From Imbricaverruca yamaguchii (Eukaryota > Arthropoda > Thecostraca > Neoverrucidae), in the NCBI GenBank assembly GCA_034440575.1, contig JAOTOL010001615.1, positions 2,264,001 to 2,328,000 of the forward strand: 64,000 nucleotides of DNA, written 5' to 3'. Within the stretch, counting starts at the first letter, position 1; each line of letters begins with the position of its first letter. The notes under the pieces are model-generated. The model was not told the DNA's origin and did not search any database. It saw nothing but the letters and a program-made list of their open reading frames with translations. This document shows positions 52,147 to 64,000 of this stretch, piece after piece. The position numbers and the translations under genes are program-made.

Positions 52147-52161
52147 ACATGTATATATGTG

Positions 52162-52241
<80 letters not shown>

Positions 52242-52242
52242 C
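52147..52242. repeat. (TA)n microsatellite
   Basis: TATATACATGTATATATGTG lead-in, then about 70 bases of pure TA. Confidence 0.97.
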
Positions 52243-52640
52243 TTGAAAGACACGCATTATCTATGCATTTTTCATCGAACATAATCGCGGAATGGCCATT
52301 GATTTGTTTCTGAAGTAGGTTCTCGATGTGTCTTCTTTACGTCTTTCTTCATTTGTGTGCTCATTCACTATTCATAAGTAGAGCTGAGGTGACATATGTA
52401 AGATAAGCATTATATTGCCGACGTTCCATCCTCCTACGAACATTTTCAAGCCCAAGCCTGAGAGGCTGTTGTCATAAGTAACGAGCAGGTCTTTAAGCCG
52501 CCATTTCATACATCTACAACAGACGAATATCCTTCTCATCAGCAGCAGATAGTCATCACTTGCGTCTCACGCATTTCCCACGTCACTGCTTGACTGTCTA
52601 TCGCACGCCAGTCATGAACTGTCTGTTTTATGTTCCTTGT
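52243..52640. other. no gene recognised
   Basis: Unique AT-rich sequence. Confidence 0.45.
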
Positions 52641-52995
52641 CCGAGTCGATCGGATGGATGCCCCCACCCGCGATGTCTAAGTTACGAACGTTACGTGGGG
52701 ATTTGCCTGGTGCGTGCCCCTTTCCCCAGTCGGTCGGATGGATGCACCACCCGCGATGTCTAAGTTACGAACGTTACGTGGGGATTTGTCTGGTGCGTAC
52801 CTTCTTTCCCCAGTCGGTCGGATGGGTGCCCTACCAGCGATGTTTAAGCCGTGCACGTTGCCAGAGGATTTGTCTGGGGCGTTGCCCCGCACTGTCTGGT
52901 GCGTACCCCTTTCCCTAGTCGGTCGGATGGGTGCCCTACCAGCGATGTTTAAGCCGTGCACGTTGCCAGAGGATTTGTATGGGGCGTTGCCCGCA
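52641..52995 (+). repeat. 84-bp tandem repeat, four units
   Basis: CGGATGGATGCC or CGGATGGGTGCC marks unit starts at 52651, 52735, 52819 and 52924; the last interval is 105 because of a 21-bp insertion. Units contain GGGGATTTGTCTGGTGCGT. Two sub-types (CTAAGTTACGAACGTTACG versus TTAAGCCGTGCACGTTGCC) lie in blocks. Confidence 0.9.
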
Positions 52996-53790
52996 CCGAC
53001 AGCAGCGCCGTAGGGAGGACGGGCGAACCTGTAAGCCGGTCGCCGCCAAGGTCGGCCACCATCGAGTGGCCGACTTCACCAAGACCAGTGACGCCGCCAA
53101 GGCCAGATGTTGCGCGGCGGGGCACTCATGGAGCGGCTGGCCGCGGCCGTGGCCGCCTCGTGTGGCTGGAGGAGGTCACCGGCAGCTGGCGGCCAGTCCT
53201 TGGAGCTGAGAAGGACGCCGACCGCCGACTGACGCCGCAGTCGAACACCGCACGCTCGCGGCCAGTGAAAATGCGAGGCCGGCCGCGGCCGGGGGCGTGG
53301 TGATGCGGTGTCGCTTGTCGTCGGCGTTCAACCGGGTTTTCACCAGGGCTGGCAGCGACATGATAGCGTTAGGCGTCATGAGCGAACGTAATACCGGTGG
53401 CGCCTCTGGTGGTGCGTTTGTGAAGGAATACCACCAGAATGGGCTGACTCTGATTAATGCTACATTCTAGTTTCTAGAGAAGGTGCAGGTGATATCCAAC
53501 GATCAAGTTTGAAGAACATTGAAACAAGCTCTCTTATGATGTGTAGTTAATTTTATTATCAAATCATTTCACCCTGTCACTTTGTCCTTAAATCATCAAC
53601 ACACAACGAACATTGGAACAACAAATCATAACCTTTTGGAACGTTGGTTTTTTGTTGTGCTTCTTTCGAACAGGTTTGTTTTCTTTTCTTTTCATCTTAA
53701 TGTACCGTATGTTTGTTTTTGTTCTTCTAAGTTTGTATTAATGTTTTCTTTTTAACGTATCTTCATTTTTCATTCCTTTTTACCACAGGT
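52996..53790. other. GC-rich patch then AT-rich sequence, no gene confirmed
   Basis: 52996-53310 is CpG-rich with open frames in several registers but no recognisable domain. 53310-53790 is unremarkable. Confidence 0.4.
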
Positions 53791-56250
53791 CATGAATAAT
53801 ATATGTAGTTGAAAGAAAGTAGAAGATGTGTTCGTGCAAGGTTCAATGATCGTTGTTGAGAATAGTTGTGATGTTAGTGGGATGTTGTTTATGGTACAGT
53901 AGTTTGTGATATGCTGTCTCCGTTGTGTACTTTGTGCAGTGGATGAGTATGTGCTTGATAATAAGTGGTTGGTGACATGTGGTATATTGTGGTCATGGGC
54001 GTTTGAGCATGAGGAATGAGTGAGTGAGGTTTGTGTGTCCGATATGTGAGCATGTCAGTGTACGTTCGATGTGCTGTTTTGGTTGGCAATGGCCTAGCGC
54101 TCGTGTTTGGGGTGTATTTCGTGGAGTTGTGTTCTTGCGATGTCCCAGGATTATTGAATGCGTTTGTTGATTGCCTGGTGAATTGTGAGATAATAGTCAG
54201 ATTGTGAGTAGGTGCATTGTGCGGTTTGTAGTAGTGTCCTGACTAAACTTGCTTTGGTGTCTGCGTGGCTGTTGCGTGTATGTTTGCGTGGCTTGGAGTC
54301 GAAAGAGGAGGTGTTTATTGAGGTGTGGGTAATTTGCTATGTAGCATTTTTGAATGAGGGGATGTTTGGAAGTGTGGTAAGGCGTCATGCTTTATATTGC
54401 TGATTTTGTGTCTGTGGCTATGATGTTGTGTTCCACTTTTGTGTTGTAGATAGCTGTCTAGGCCGATAAAATTGCGTATAGTTCTGCCATGTGAATTGTG
54501 TCCAGCCGACGGGCACGCAAGATGCCCCGGGGCGGTGCTCTCCCGGAGTACAGCACCGTCGATGTGCCCGTCTGTTGTGGTGCGTGTGATTTGGAGCCGT
54601 CGGTGTAGATGGTGTTGTAAGCTGTGTTTCGTGATGTGAATTGCCGAAAGAGTTGCTGTATTTCTACGCCAGTGCAGGCATGTTTTGGTTCACCTATGAG
54701 AAAGTGTGTTGTGGGTGTTGAGTGTTTTCACTTCATAGTTGGTGGTGGGTGTTTGCTGGGGGTGAGGGGTGGGGTAGGGTTATTTGTAGGTTATGCGCGT
54801 TTAGTTGTATGATATCCTATTGTTGTCTTTAGTGGTGATGCTTTCATAAGTTGTTGTTTGCATTTGGTGTGAATTTTAAGCGTTTGAGGACGTTTGATTT
54901 CGAGTGTTGTCAAATTGTTGTTTGTTTTTTGTAGCGGTGTCAAAGAATTGCTCTTGCGCGTCTGTGTTGCAGTCGTGATGTGGTGTGGTTGTAAATGTGG
55001 AGAGTGCGTGTGCTGGTGAGGTTCTGAAAACTCATGGGGTATTATTTAGACATTAGTTCTGAATTTTTTCCGAAATTCGGAGATTCGTCGGAACGGTGTT
55101 TGTCGAAAAGTGGGATCTGTATTCAAGGCTCCGCCGAATATTTAAGTTGTATTGTGTCATGAGTGTATTTTAGTCAGACCCCCAGGATGTGCTGGATAAT
55201 GCTCGTAACAGGTTTACTTTTTTAATGCGTTTTTGAATGCTTGGGATGTGCGGCCGGAAAATGAGTTGCGGGTTTAATGTCATGCCTAAAAATTGTGCCG
55301 TCCTAATGAATGGTATGGGAGTGTGGTCTAATTTAAGTGGTTGTGAATCTGTGAGTCGTTTGTAGCCGAAAAAAATGCATCTGGATTTGTGTGGTGCAAT
55401 GTGTAAATTTAGTAATTAGAGTCTGTTGTTTAGTTCTGTAAGTGCTAGTTGTAGTGTTGTTAGTGCGCAGGCTGGTGTTTTGTTTGAAGTCCGTGGTACG
55501 ACGTCGTGAGCGTAAAATGTAATTTTGACTAAAACGTTGCCTGGGATGACCGAATATAAGCCGAAAATTAAAAGCAGGTGACTGCGAACTGAATTTTTCA
55601 TTCAACCAGTTGTGGAAAATGTAGTATATGAGGTGTGGGGTCCAATTATGAGTTCAAATAAACGATTAGGTAAGCAGAAGTGGAGATAGTGCGCTAGTCG
55701 TTCCTGTATGTCCATGTCATGTAAGTGGTGTTATGCTGTCATGTTTATGGTGTGGCAGACGTGTCTTAGGACCAGGAAGACAGCGGTAGTAGAACTCTTC
55801 CTCGCCGGCGCTTCCTGGATATATATGGTAAGATGGGTGAGATCATCGAGACAAGAACTGCCAGGAAAGAAGTCTGATTAGAAAGGATTTTTTTTTGTAC
55901 TTTGGGAACATCGAGAAGGTTTTTTAGCAAGGCGTTCAAAAAGTTTACGAAAACGGCCTCTTAGGGCAATAGGACGGTATGAGTCGCAGCTGGTTAGGGC
56001 AATAGGACGGTATGTTAGGGCAATAGGACGGTATGAGTCGCAGAGAATGTGGCTAGTGTTCGGTTTAGGACTATGTACGAGAAGAGCGTATAGCCAATAT
56101 TGGGGGTATGCGTGAGTCGTCTATGGGCTTGAAGTGTTTGTGTTGAAAGGTGTTTGAAGAGCGATGAGTAATGTATGTTGTCCGGTCCTACGCTGGTGTT
56201 ACCTGCTTCTGACATTTCTAATTGCAGTTCTGTCACTGTGAATCAAATGT
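53780..56250 (-). mobile_element. decayed non-LTR retrotransposon with RNase H, second lineage
   Basis: On the minus strand, from 56236 downwards: TSVGPDNIHYSSLFKHLS (RT motif 1 region), SYRPIALR near 55975, DDLTHLTIYIQEA, ITFYAHDVV (YADD changed to YAHD), RTAQFLGMTLNPQLIFRP, INLL-like RIKKVNLLRALSSTSWG. Then IYTDGSK near 54600, DTIHMAELYAIL, IIATDTKSAI (RNase H Asp, Glu, Asp), and IGHTNLTHSFLM with CHQPLIIKHILIHC (C-terminal finger). No endonuclease region is present, so it is 5'-truncated or interrupted near 56250. Many stops and frameshifts. The sense strand is strikingly A/C-rich. A 28-bp stretch with GGGCAATAGGACGGTATG (plus strand) is triplicated at 55957-56040. Confidence 0.82.
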
Positions 56251-57000
56251 TGTAGAGATGTGGGCGTGTATCGTTGATTGGGGGGGGGGAGGATCTCGTG
56301 AGCGGAACAGTGCTAGCCCACGGCGGGGCGGTGTTGAGCGTGCGTCATGTTTGCGCCGCGGCCGGCCCGAGTCTGACCTACTGGCAGCCGCCCGGCACCG
56401 GATGTAAGCCAATCGGAGCCCAGAAACGGAACCGCGTGTTCACTCGGGTAGGGAAAGTCACGAAGATCGTCTTGTTTTCTTGCCAGCGCGCCGCGATCAC
56501 TCTTGGAAGAGTAATAATTAAGCAACATTGTGTACAATTGGTAATACATATGCGTGCTGTGTCTATAGGTGTATATCATGCTTCAATTATGCGGTGCCGT
56601 CTTTCAGTGAGATACCATTTCATACAGCAAAATATATTGCGAAAAATATACGATGTATCATCAGTGTCTAGAATTGTAGCAAGAACCAAAGCTGGAAATC
56701 ACCAAACTAGGTGGGTTGTCCGAAAGTTGAATGGGAAAAAAAGTGACAAATTCATATTAGCACGGTATGAAACCAGGGGATGGGGTCCATTCCTGACCCC
56801 GACCCACCTAAGATCTTCAGCCATAGCTGGTGCACATGCTGCTGCTGCTGCTGCTGCTGATAATGATAATGATTTTGGCTTAAGCGCACTCAGATGTACT
56901 TGGCCATGAGGCACCCATCCAAATATAATTATATGATATACCACAGCTCCTCCAGAAACCCGATGATACTTAGGGCGTAGTAAACCGCTGTCAGAAGCAG
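56251..57000. other. no gene confirmed; GC patch and (CTG)n
   Basis: 56290-56410 is CpG-rich and ends at a donor-like GGATGTAAGC; no family recognised. A short (CTG)7 run lies at 56838-56859. Confidence 0.35.
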
Positions 57001-57004
57001 TATT

Positions 57005-57164
57005 GGTTGGTTATTGGTTTTACGACACATCGACCGTTGAGTCATGTAGCGTCGGCAATATCTCACGCCGATTAGTCGCGAGCGAAGAGTAGCGACAGGT
57101 GAGACTCGAACCCACAACCTTTCGATTGTGGGACAGTCAACTTACCCCAAGACTGCTCGTCCCC
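57005..57164 (-). mobile_element. SINE-1 with perfect 14-bp target-site duplication
   Basis: Minus strand: GGGACGAGCAGTCTTGGGG head, CCACAATCGAAAGG, GGGTTCGAGTCTCACC B-box, ACTAATCGGCGTGAG body, CGACGCTACATGACTC / GATGTGTCG stem, AACCAATAACCAACC tail. Flanked by TCAGAAGCAGTATT at 56991-57004 and 57165-57178. Confidence 0.95.
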
Positions 57165-57178
57165 TCAGAAGCAGTATT

Positions 57179-58138
57179 CCCCAACTGGATCATATATTTG
57201 AATGCATGGAAAGAGCATTTTCCCAAGCAATGCTTTCGGTAGTTGTCACCGCATTTATCGGTCCGACGTAGGATAGTCGCAGGTAGGACCCCGTAGGATG
57301 AGATCGCTACCCACACCCTCAGTTTTCCCGGGAACTTGCCGATTGTGGGATATATATGGTCAGGGGTGTCAATCTGTATCCTTTTGTGAGGGCCATGGCC
57401 CCACCAATGTTGATCTTCCCCCTCCCCAATGTTGATTTGGCCCCCCAATAACATATGCTGTTTTTAGGCTGATAAGAAAGCTACAAGAAGAAAAAAGAAA
57501 ACACCGTGCACCATAGAAAAATCAATTGATGTTAACCAGCATATTTTGTGCTGTAAAGAAACAGATTAGGTTTAGATGGTGGACTTCCTGACCCTGAAAT
57601 TGCCCCACCAAAACGTTAGCTTCGTCCCTCCATAGTGTTAAGCACCAAGGGAATACCTTCACCCATCGTCATCACAGCTCAGGCCGGCTGTGCTCCGATG
57701 CTCCATCAAGGTCGGTGTGTTTTAGGCTGCGTATGGACGTATAAATATTTCATTTAACCTGTTGTATGTTTGTTGGTGCTTGTAGTGAGGGGAGAATGAT
57801 GGTGACGTTGACGATGACGATGGACCCGAGTACACTGTATGACACTAGTCGCATGCTACGACTCACAGTTTTTATGTTGAGATGCACGGTGCACTGCTCT
57901 TTTGCTTATGTGGCTTCACCTGCTACTGGACTATTTTTCCCATTGGCGAGGATGCTGAATAAGCATAAACATACACATCGCCAAATGCAAATCAGAATTA
58001 TTGAGGTCGGAAAATATAGTGGGCGAAATCCGATAAGTTTTTCGTTGGTTGGTTGGGGGGTGGGGGGGGTCCAGTCCACTTCGGCCCCTCAATGTTTTAA
58101 AAGATTCGACACTCCGGTATGTGGACAGCCCGTATATA
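57179..58138. other. no gene recognised
   Basis: No convincing exon. A G-rich run is at 58054-58070. Confidence 0.45.

Positions 58139-58200
<62 letters not shown>
58139..58200. repeat. (TA)n microsatellite
   Basis: About 60 bases of TA. Confidence 0.97.
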
Positions 58201-58202
<2 letters not shown>

Positions 58203-58800
58203 GCTCGAACTCATTAGACATTTTGAATTCCATAAACGTCAAGTACGTGAAGTCCACCCATCATCGAGGACAATATTAATTCTACCACTAGTCCTAAATA
58301 ATCTTAATTAATAAAATATAACAATATAACAATACAAAAAAATAAGTCCAACTTCGAAAGTTGAAATTCTTGAATTTTTTTCTTTCCGTGACGTGTGAAG
58401 CCTTTATCCTCTGTGTACACTTAACACATTTTACTCCAGCTTGTTCACGTATTAAATGCACGCAACTCCGACACGTGTTGATACGGCTGGCAATCAATTG
58501 GAAAAAAGATACCTTGTCATTGGCGGCACGGATCAAGTCACGTTTCAGCCGGGCGTTCATCCGAATGTACATCACGCTCGTACATCCGAAAGGATTTCTT
58601 ATTGTCAGGTGCTGCGGTCACCTTCAGCTGAATATTCCTGATGGTGCAAATGGCTCATCTATTAATGATAAACGCCTGAAGAAAACACAAATTGCGGCTT
58701 TCGATGAATTGGCCATCACCGTCGTAGCTATCGCTGGCTGTCCGTGTACCAAGACGTGATAAAACGAGACCGGTGCTAGTGGCTGACTGATGAATCACAC
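58201..58800. other. no gene recognised
   Basis: A 132-codon frame (58361-58759) has no recognisable domain. Confidence 0.4.
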
Positions 58801-58804
58801 TCTG

Positions 58805-58905
58805 ACAGCAGCCACATGTCGAGAGTGACGTTAGCTGCCGCCATATGTCGAGAATGACATCAGATGCAGCCATATGTCGAGAATGACGTCAGATGCAGCC
58901 ATGGG
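58805..58905 (+). repeat. 29-bp tandem repeat, three units
   Basis: GCCATATGTCGAGAATGAC recurs with starts near 58816, 58845 and 58874. Confidence 0.85.
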
Positions 58906-59405
58906 CCCAACTGGCGGCGCATCCCCGGCTCAGCACCCAGCCGTCGGCAGTCGTTACGTCATCACCCGCACCAGACACACGGCGCGGGTCGGCTGGCATT
59001 TTTGTCGTCATCGCAGCTCCCCAACCGTATCGCGACAGCGCTGTTATCAAGTCTGGAAAATCCTGCTTGCTTTAGGTGGTTGCCCTTGAACCCCTTCCCC
59101 TCCCACACGCCAACTTTCGGGCCTGCCCGCTGAACTTTGAACAGTTTGGTGCACTGAAGATCAAAAGCGGGGTGTGTTGGCTTGTCTCCACGTTAGTAGC
59201 AAGTTGTTAGTAGTACTTAACAAAAATGGAACAGTAAGTAATGTTCATACATTTATACCCGTTAGTCTTTTTGGCTGTAGAAATCGCATGCAAGTATGTA
59301 TTGTGGTTTTATACTGTGAACGGTCGTCCGGCTATCTTGCTATGAACTGCAGTCAAGGCTATGTAATATTACCGAGGTGCACATGAACATTCATACGGAA
59401 TCGAA
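58906..59405. other. no gene recognised
   Basis: GC-rich first half with frames in three registers, AT-rich second half. Confidence 0.4.
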
Positions 59406-59455
59406 AGCGCGAATGATCAACCCTGGTCCATGCGCCCTAAAGCCCAAATAACTAA
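59406..59455 (+). mobile_element. 50-bp LINE micro-insertion
   Basis: AGCGCGAATGATCAACC, GGTCCATGCGCCCTAAAGCC, CAAATAACTAA: hairpin and tail of the I-type LINE only. Perfect 14-bp flanks CATACGGAATCGAA at 59392-59405 and 59456-59469. Confidence 0.9.
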
Positions 59456-59469
59456 CATACGGAATCGAA

Positions 59470-59985
59470 TAAGAATAGAACACAACCAACGCCGGATTCA
59501 GACTTTGGACAAGTTTAACATTGAGCCCAAGGCGTTACATGACAGAAAATAGGTATGCCTCAAAATGGCTTTTGACTGCACCAACTTTGGAACAGTTCCC
59601 ACGCCCTGGTCTGAACTCATGTGCCAGCATCGACTACTAGTTCATGCCTTGTGATTGTGGTGGTGCACGCTCAGTCCTCGCTGTCTACTAGATATGCACT
59701 GACATAACACAGTCTCCATATTCACTGTGCACGGTCCGACTGCATTGCACGTCACTATATCGAGTCCTAACGCGCCTGACCCTGTCGGGGCGAACAGTCG
59801 GGAGTGGGTCGCGCGTCCGTGGTGCCATAACCATAAACCACGGCCCGCGCTCCGCACATGGGACACGCGCACAACATCGCTGACACCAGGGTCTCTGCTC
59901 GCATGCCCGGTGGAGGCCATTTTGGTGATATCAATGCGTCTTGTCTTGATGAATATGCGAAGTCACCTTCACCTGACTTCATAAG
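59470..59985. other. no gene recognised
   Basis: Unique sequence without supported exons. Confidence 0.4.
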
Positions 59986-59989
59986 ACCA

Positions 59990-60095
59990 GCGTGGACGTG
60001 GATATGACTGTCAAGGTCAGTGGGGACGTGGATGTGACTGTCAAGGTCGGTGGGGACGTGGATGTGACTATCCAGGCCGGCGGGACGTGGATGTG
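59990..60095 (+). repeat. 32-bp tandem repeat, about three units
   Basis: GGGGACGTGGATGTGACTGT followed by CAAGGTCGGT, repeated with small changes. Confidence 0.88.
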
Positions 60096-61338
60096 ACGAT
60101 ACGTGACTCGCGCCAACTGGCGACTGCCTACACCGGCTGGCCGTCCACGCCGACGTTGCCTGGCCAGGGAGGGAGCGTTGTCGAGGGTCACGAGACCAAA
60201 CACGACCTTCAGCCGCACCAGGCCAGGTGTAATAGCCGGCTCGGCAACAGACCGGTGGTCCCAAACAGCTGACCTCAGCTGTTGAGCCCGGCGGGAAGTT
60301 TCCCAACAGGCTGCTGGGACTGCGGCGTGTGCTGCACCACGACGCAGTGAAGCCTCGAACTGGCTCGTCGCTTCACGTGCTGAAGTGAAGTGCGCGCCAC
60401 ACTGCGTTGCGAATGCTCCCGCTTGCATTGTATTCGGACACAATGCAAGGCTCCACTGTATTACACCACTTCTCGACATGGTATAATTTGGCGGCGTTGT
60501 CGTGCGGTTGTAACGCGCCACCTACTGCCACTATGCCCACTGTGACCGAGCGACCTAGATCACGCGCTAATGTACCCTGACTGAACCCATGAACATTCTC
60601 CACCGCCACCGCTACAGCGTTGGATCACGCGAGACGGACCTGGTGTCGCCCGTGCCGCGTGAGCCGCATCGCTCACGTGCACCATGGATGTCGGTTAAAG
60701 AAGCGCGGCTAGATTTGAAGCTGAAGCGTAACCACATTGTGGGCGTAAGTGGTCGTCATGGTCTTGGCCTCCAAATAGCCAACCAACCAGCCCACACGGA
60801 CAGTGACCCCTGACTCCGCCTCTGCGAGCACCTGCCAACCTTCCTCACTCCATCCCCGCCTGCGGAGGCAACCTTGCAACCCGGCTTCCTCATGGTAACC
60901 AAAGTGGCGACGGTGGGTCAACGAGGCTGCAGCCGCGCCACAAGTGGCACACCCATTCACCATGCGCCGTAACTGCCGCCGGCCGTGGGTCACGACTCGT
61001 GCGCCGAGTACGTCGCCAGTGGAGCCGCTATACCGACCAGTGCTGGGTTGGCAGCAGAGGCGCTGGGTGCACACAAGTGGATCAACAACTTTTATTGGAT
61101 GTGTCAGGTGTGTCTACGTGCGCTGAGAGGCCTCACAGCTGGTCTCACAACCATTGATCCCCCCTCGACCAGACAGAAATTTACAACTTCACCATTAAAC
61201 CTATGGAGGCTCCCTTCCAGAACGTTCGATAGTGCACCCGTCCCCCACTCAGCGAGTTTTTTTCCTGGCTGATGGCGATCCTCTCCGGAAAGAATACTAT
61301 CCAAAGCATCAATTTCTCCCCCAATATTTCGCAAAATT
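60096..61338. other. no gene confirmed; one probable LINE tail
   Basis: GTGGGCGTAAGTGGTCGTC, TTGGCCTCCAAATAGCC and AACCAACCAG at 60737-60793 resemble the LINE 3' end. Minus-strand frames at 59979-60521 are GC-rich and unassigned. Confidence 0.35.
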
Positions 61339-61343
61339 TCAGC

Positions 61344-61378
<35 letters not shown>

Positions 61379-61388
61379 TATACACCAC

Positions 61389-61446
<58 letters not shown>
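61339..61446. repeat. (TA)n microsatellite, interrupted
   Basis: Two TA blocks separated by CACCACAATA. Confidence 0.95.
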
Positions 61447-61450
<4 letters not shown>

Positions 61451-61785
61451 GTAAACCTTTACCAAAATGCTTCAGGAGCCCATTGAATGGAGGAAATTGC
61501 ACGACCAAAATCAGTTTAGAGGCCAACTCTACATGGTTCCATGCTAAAAGTTTGAATTATTCGCGGTCTACGCTACCTTTGACGGCGCTGCTCACAAAAA
61601 GGCGTACAAAGATGAACCCCAATGTGCAATCAATTTTAAATGTGGCTTGGCAGGCCCGCCACAAAAACTGCCAGCTGTTGTGCATATGTCCTGGCAGATA
61701 GGGATGCTCCAGGATTGCATGAACATGACTTATCATGACACATTAATGAAATGAATTGTATCATAATGTACAGCGCATACATAAA
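61447..61785. other. no gene recognised
   Basis: Unique sequence before the satellite array. Confidence 0.45.
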
Positions 61786-61789
61786 AGCT

Positions 61790-64000
61790 GACGTCACTCA
61801 TGTGATGGGATGTCAGACGTCAGTGTGCACCACCCAGGTACCTGACCCAAGACACTACTCAGGTGATGGGGTGTCAGACGTCAGTGTGCACCACCCAGGT
61901 ACCTGACCCAAGACACTACTCATGTGATGGAGTGTCAGACGTCAGTGTGCACCACCCAGGTACCTGACCCAAGACACTACTCAGGTGGTGGGGTGTCAGG
62001 TATCAGTGTACACCAGCGAGGTACCTGACCCAAGACACTACTCAGGTGATGGGGTGTCAGACGTCAGTGTACACCACCCAGGTACCTGACCCAAGACACT
62101 ACTCAGGTGATGGGGTGTCAGGTATCAATGTACACCAGCGAGGTACCTAACGCATGACACTACTCAGGTGATGGGGTGTCAGGTATCAGTGTGCACCACC
62201 CAGGTACCTGACCCAAGACACTACTCAGGTGGTGGGGTGTCAGGTATCAGTGTACACCAGCGAGGTACCTGACTCATGACACTACTCATGTGATGGGGTG
62301 TCAGGTATCAGTGTACACCAGCGAGGTACCTGACCCAAGACACTACTCAGGTGATGGGGTGTCAGGTATCAATGTACACCAGCGAGGTACCTAACGCATG
62401 ACACTACTCAGGTGATGGGGTGTCAGGTATCAGTGTACACCAGCGAGGTACCTGCCCCAAGACACTACTCAGGTGGTGGGGTGTCAGGTATCAGTGTACA
62501 CCAGCGAGGTACCTGATCCATGACACTACTCAGGTGATGGGGTGTCAGACGTCAGTGTGCACCACCCAGGTACCTGACCCATGACACTACTCATGTGATG
62601 GGGTGTCAGGTATCAGTGTGCACCACCCAGGTACCTGACCCATGACACTACTCATGTGATGGGGTGTCAGGTATCAGTGTGCACCACCCAGGTACCTGAC
62701 CCAAGACACTACTCAGGTGATGGGGTGTCAGGTATCAGTGTACACCAGCGAGGTACCTGACCCAAGACACTACTCAGGTGGTGGGGTGTCAGGTATCAGT
62801 GTACACCAGCGAGGTACCTGAGCCATGACACTACTCAGGTGATGGGGTGTCAGGTATCAGTGTACACCAGCGAGGTACCTGACCCAAGACACTACTCAGG
62901 TGATGGGGTGTCAGGTATCAGTGTACACCAGCGAGGTACCTGAGCCATGACACTACTCAGGTGATGGGGTGTCAGGTATCAGTGTACACCAGCGAGGTAC
63001 CTGACCCAAGACACTACTCAGGTGGTGGGGTGTCAGGTATCAGTGTACACCAGCGAGGTACCTGAGCCATGACACTACTCAGGTGATGGGGTGTCAGGTA
63101 TCAGTGTACACCAGCGAGGTACCTGAGCCATGACACTACTCAGGTGATGGGGTGTCAGGTATCAGTGTACACCAGCGAGGTACCTGAGCCATGACACTAC
63201 TCAGGTGGTGGGGTGTCAGGTATCAGTGTACACCAGCGAGGTACCTGACCCAAGACACTACTCAGGTGATGGGGTGTCAGGTATCAGTGTACACCAGCGA
63301 GGTACCTGATCCATGACACTACTCAGGTGATGGGGTGTCAGGTATCAGTGTACACCAGCGAGGTACCTGAGCCATGACACTACTCAGGTGATGGGGTGTC
63401 AGGTATCAGTGTGCACCACCCAGGTACCTGACCCATGACACTACTCATGTGATGGGGTGTCAGGTATCAGTGTGCACCACCCAGGTACCTGACCCAAGAC
63501 ACTACTCAGGTGATGGGGTGTCAGGTATCAGTGTACACCAGCGAGGTACCTGACCCAAGACACTACTCAGGTGGTGGGGTGTCAGGTATCAGTGTACACC
63601 AGCGAGGTACCTGAGCCATGACACTACTCAGGTGGTGGGGTGTCAGGTATCAGTGTACACCAGCGAGGTACCTGACCCAAGACACTACTCAGGTGATGGG
63701 GTGTCAGGTATCAGTGTACACAAACCAGCGAGGTACCTGACCCATGACACTACTCAGGTGATGGGGTGTCAGGTATCAGTGTACACCAGCGAGGTACCTG
63801 AGCCATGACACTACTCAGGTGGTGGGGTGTCAGGTATCAGTGTACACCAGCGAGGTACCTGACCCAAGACACTACTCAGGTGATGGGGTGTCAGGTATCA
63901 GTGTACACCAGCGAGGTACCTGACCCAAGACACTACTCAGGTGGTGGGGTGTCAGGTATCAGTGTACACCAGCGAGGTACCTGATCCATGACACTACTCA
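61790..64000 (+). repeat. 61-bp satellite array running off the window
   Basis: About 36 units of 61 bp with GACACTACTCAGGTGATGGG, GTGTCAGGTATCAGTGTACA and CCAGCGAGGTACCTGA. Two main variants alternate: one with GACGTCAGTGTGCACCACCC, the other with GTATCAGTGTACACCAGCG. One unit near 63718 has a 4-base insertion (ACACAAACC). The right end is not seen. Confidence 0.98.

Noticed and set aside
59767..60521. 180-codon minus-strand GC-rich frames
   Set aside because: Overlapping frames in several registers partly over a 32-bp repeat; no domain found, so not called as a gene.
61790..64000. CRISPR-like or coding repeat
   Set aside because: Contiguous 61-bp satellite with no spacers; 61 is not a multiple of three, so no long frame exists.

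Overview
This window is metazoan nuclear DNA, most likely from an arthropod. The guess rests on an intron-containing ARL2BP gene, an alpha-tocopherol-transfer-protein-like CRAL-TRIO exon, I-type non-LTR retrotransposons with RNase H domains, and short TTAGG runs; a crustacean or chelicerate fits, but the species is not determined. There is no bacterial signal: no operons, no ribosome binding sites, no CRISPR. Long open frames are mostly minisatellites whose unit is a multiple of three.

Only one gene can be assembled end to end: ARL2BP (BART), plus strand, three coding exons at 4034-4136, 4566-4761 and 8295-8454, predicted 152 aa. Intron 1 is mostly an alternating pyrimidine-purine stretch (TA, TG, TGTGCG). 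Intron 2 holds a 31-bp minisatellite that begins exactly at the 5' splice site, a SINE and a 72-bp minisatellite. A second gene shows one exon only: the N-terminal exon of a CRAL-TRIO lipid-transfer protein (39007-39208). Its 3' end plus splice donor is duplicated in a 63-bp unit, followed by a 36-bp minisatellite. A third, weaker exon-donor-array case is on the minus strand near 47.0-48.0 kb.

Mobile DNA makes up much of the rest. A full-length but dead I-superfamily LINE lies at 40400-46700, bounded by an 11-bp target-site duplication. Other copies are 5'-truncated (13650-14855, 32660-32958) and two are cut down to about 50 bp (22838-22890, 59406-59455), each with 14-17 bp target-site duplications. 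Two tRNA-derived SINE families (a Val-like one and a Ser/Leu-like one) end in the same kind of 3' hairpin and CAA/ACC-rich tail as the LINE, so the LINE is the likely source of their transposition machinery. A DNA transposon with roughly 240-bp inverted termini and a frameshifted transposase-like gene spans about 15600-18085. A much decayed second LINE lineage is on the minus strand at 53780-56250, and a short reverse-transcriptase tail of a third at 12170-12480.

Tandem repeats are unusually dense: TA microsatellites (9306, 52147, 58139, 61339), minisatellites of 27, 28, 31, 36, 37, 38, 61, 63, 72 and 84 bp, and a strongly degenerate array of about 20-bp period at 29815-30700. The window ends inside a 61-bp satellite array (61790 to the edge). 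Stretches with no recognisable content are listed as such.
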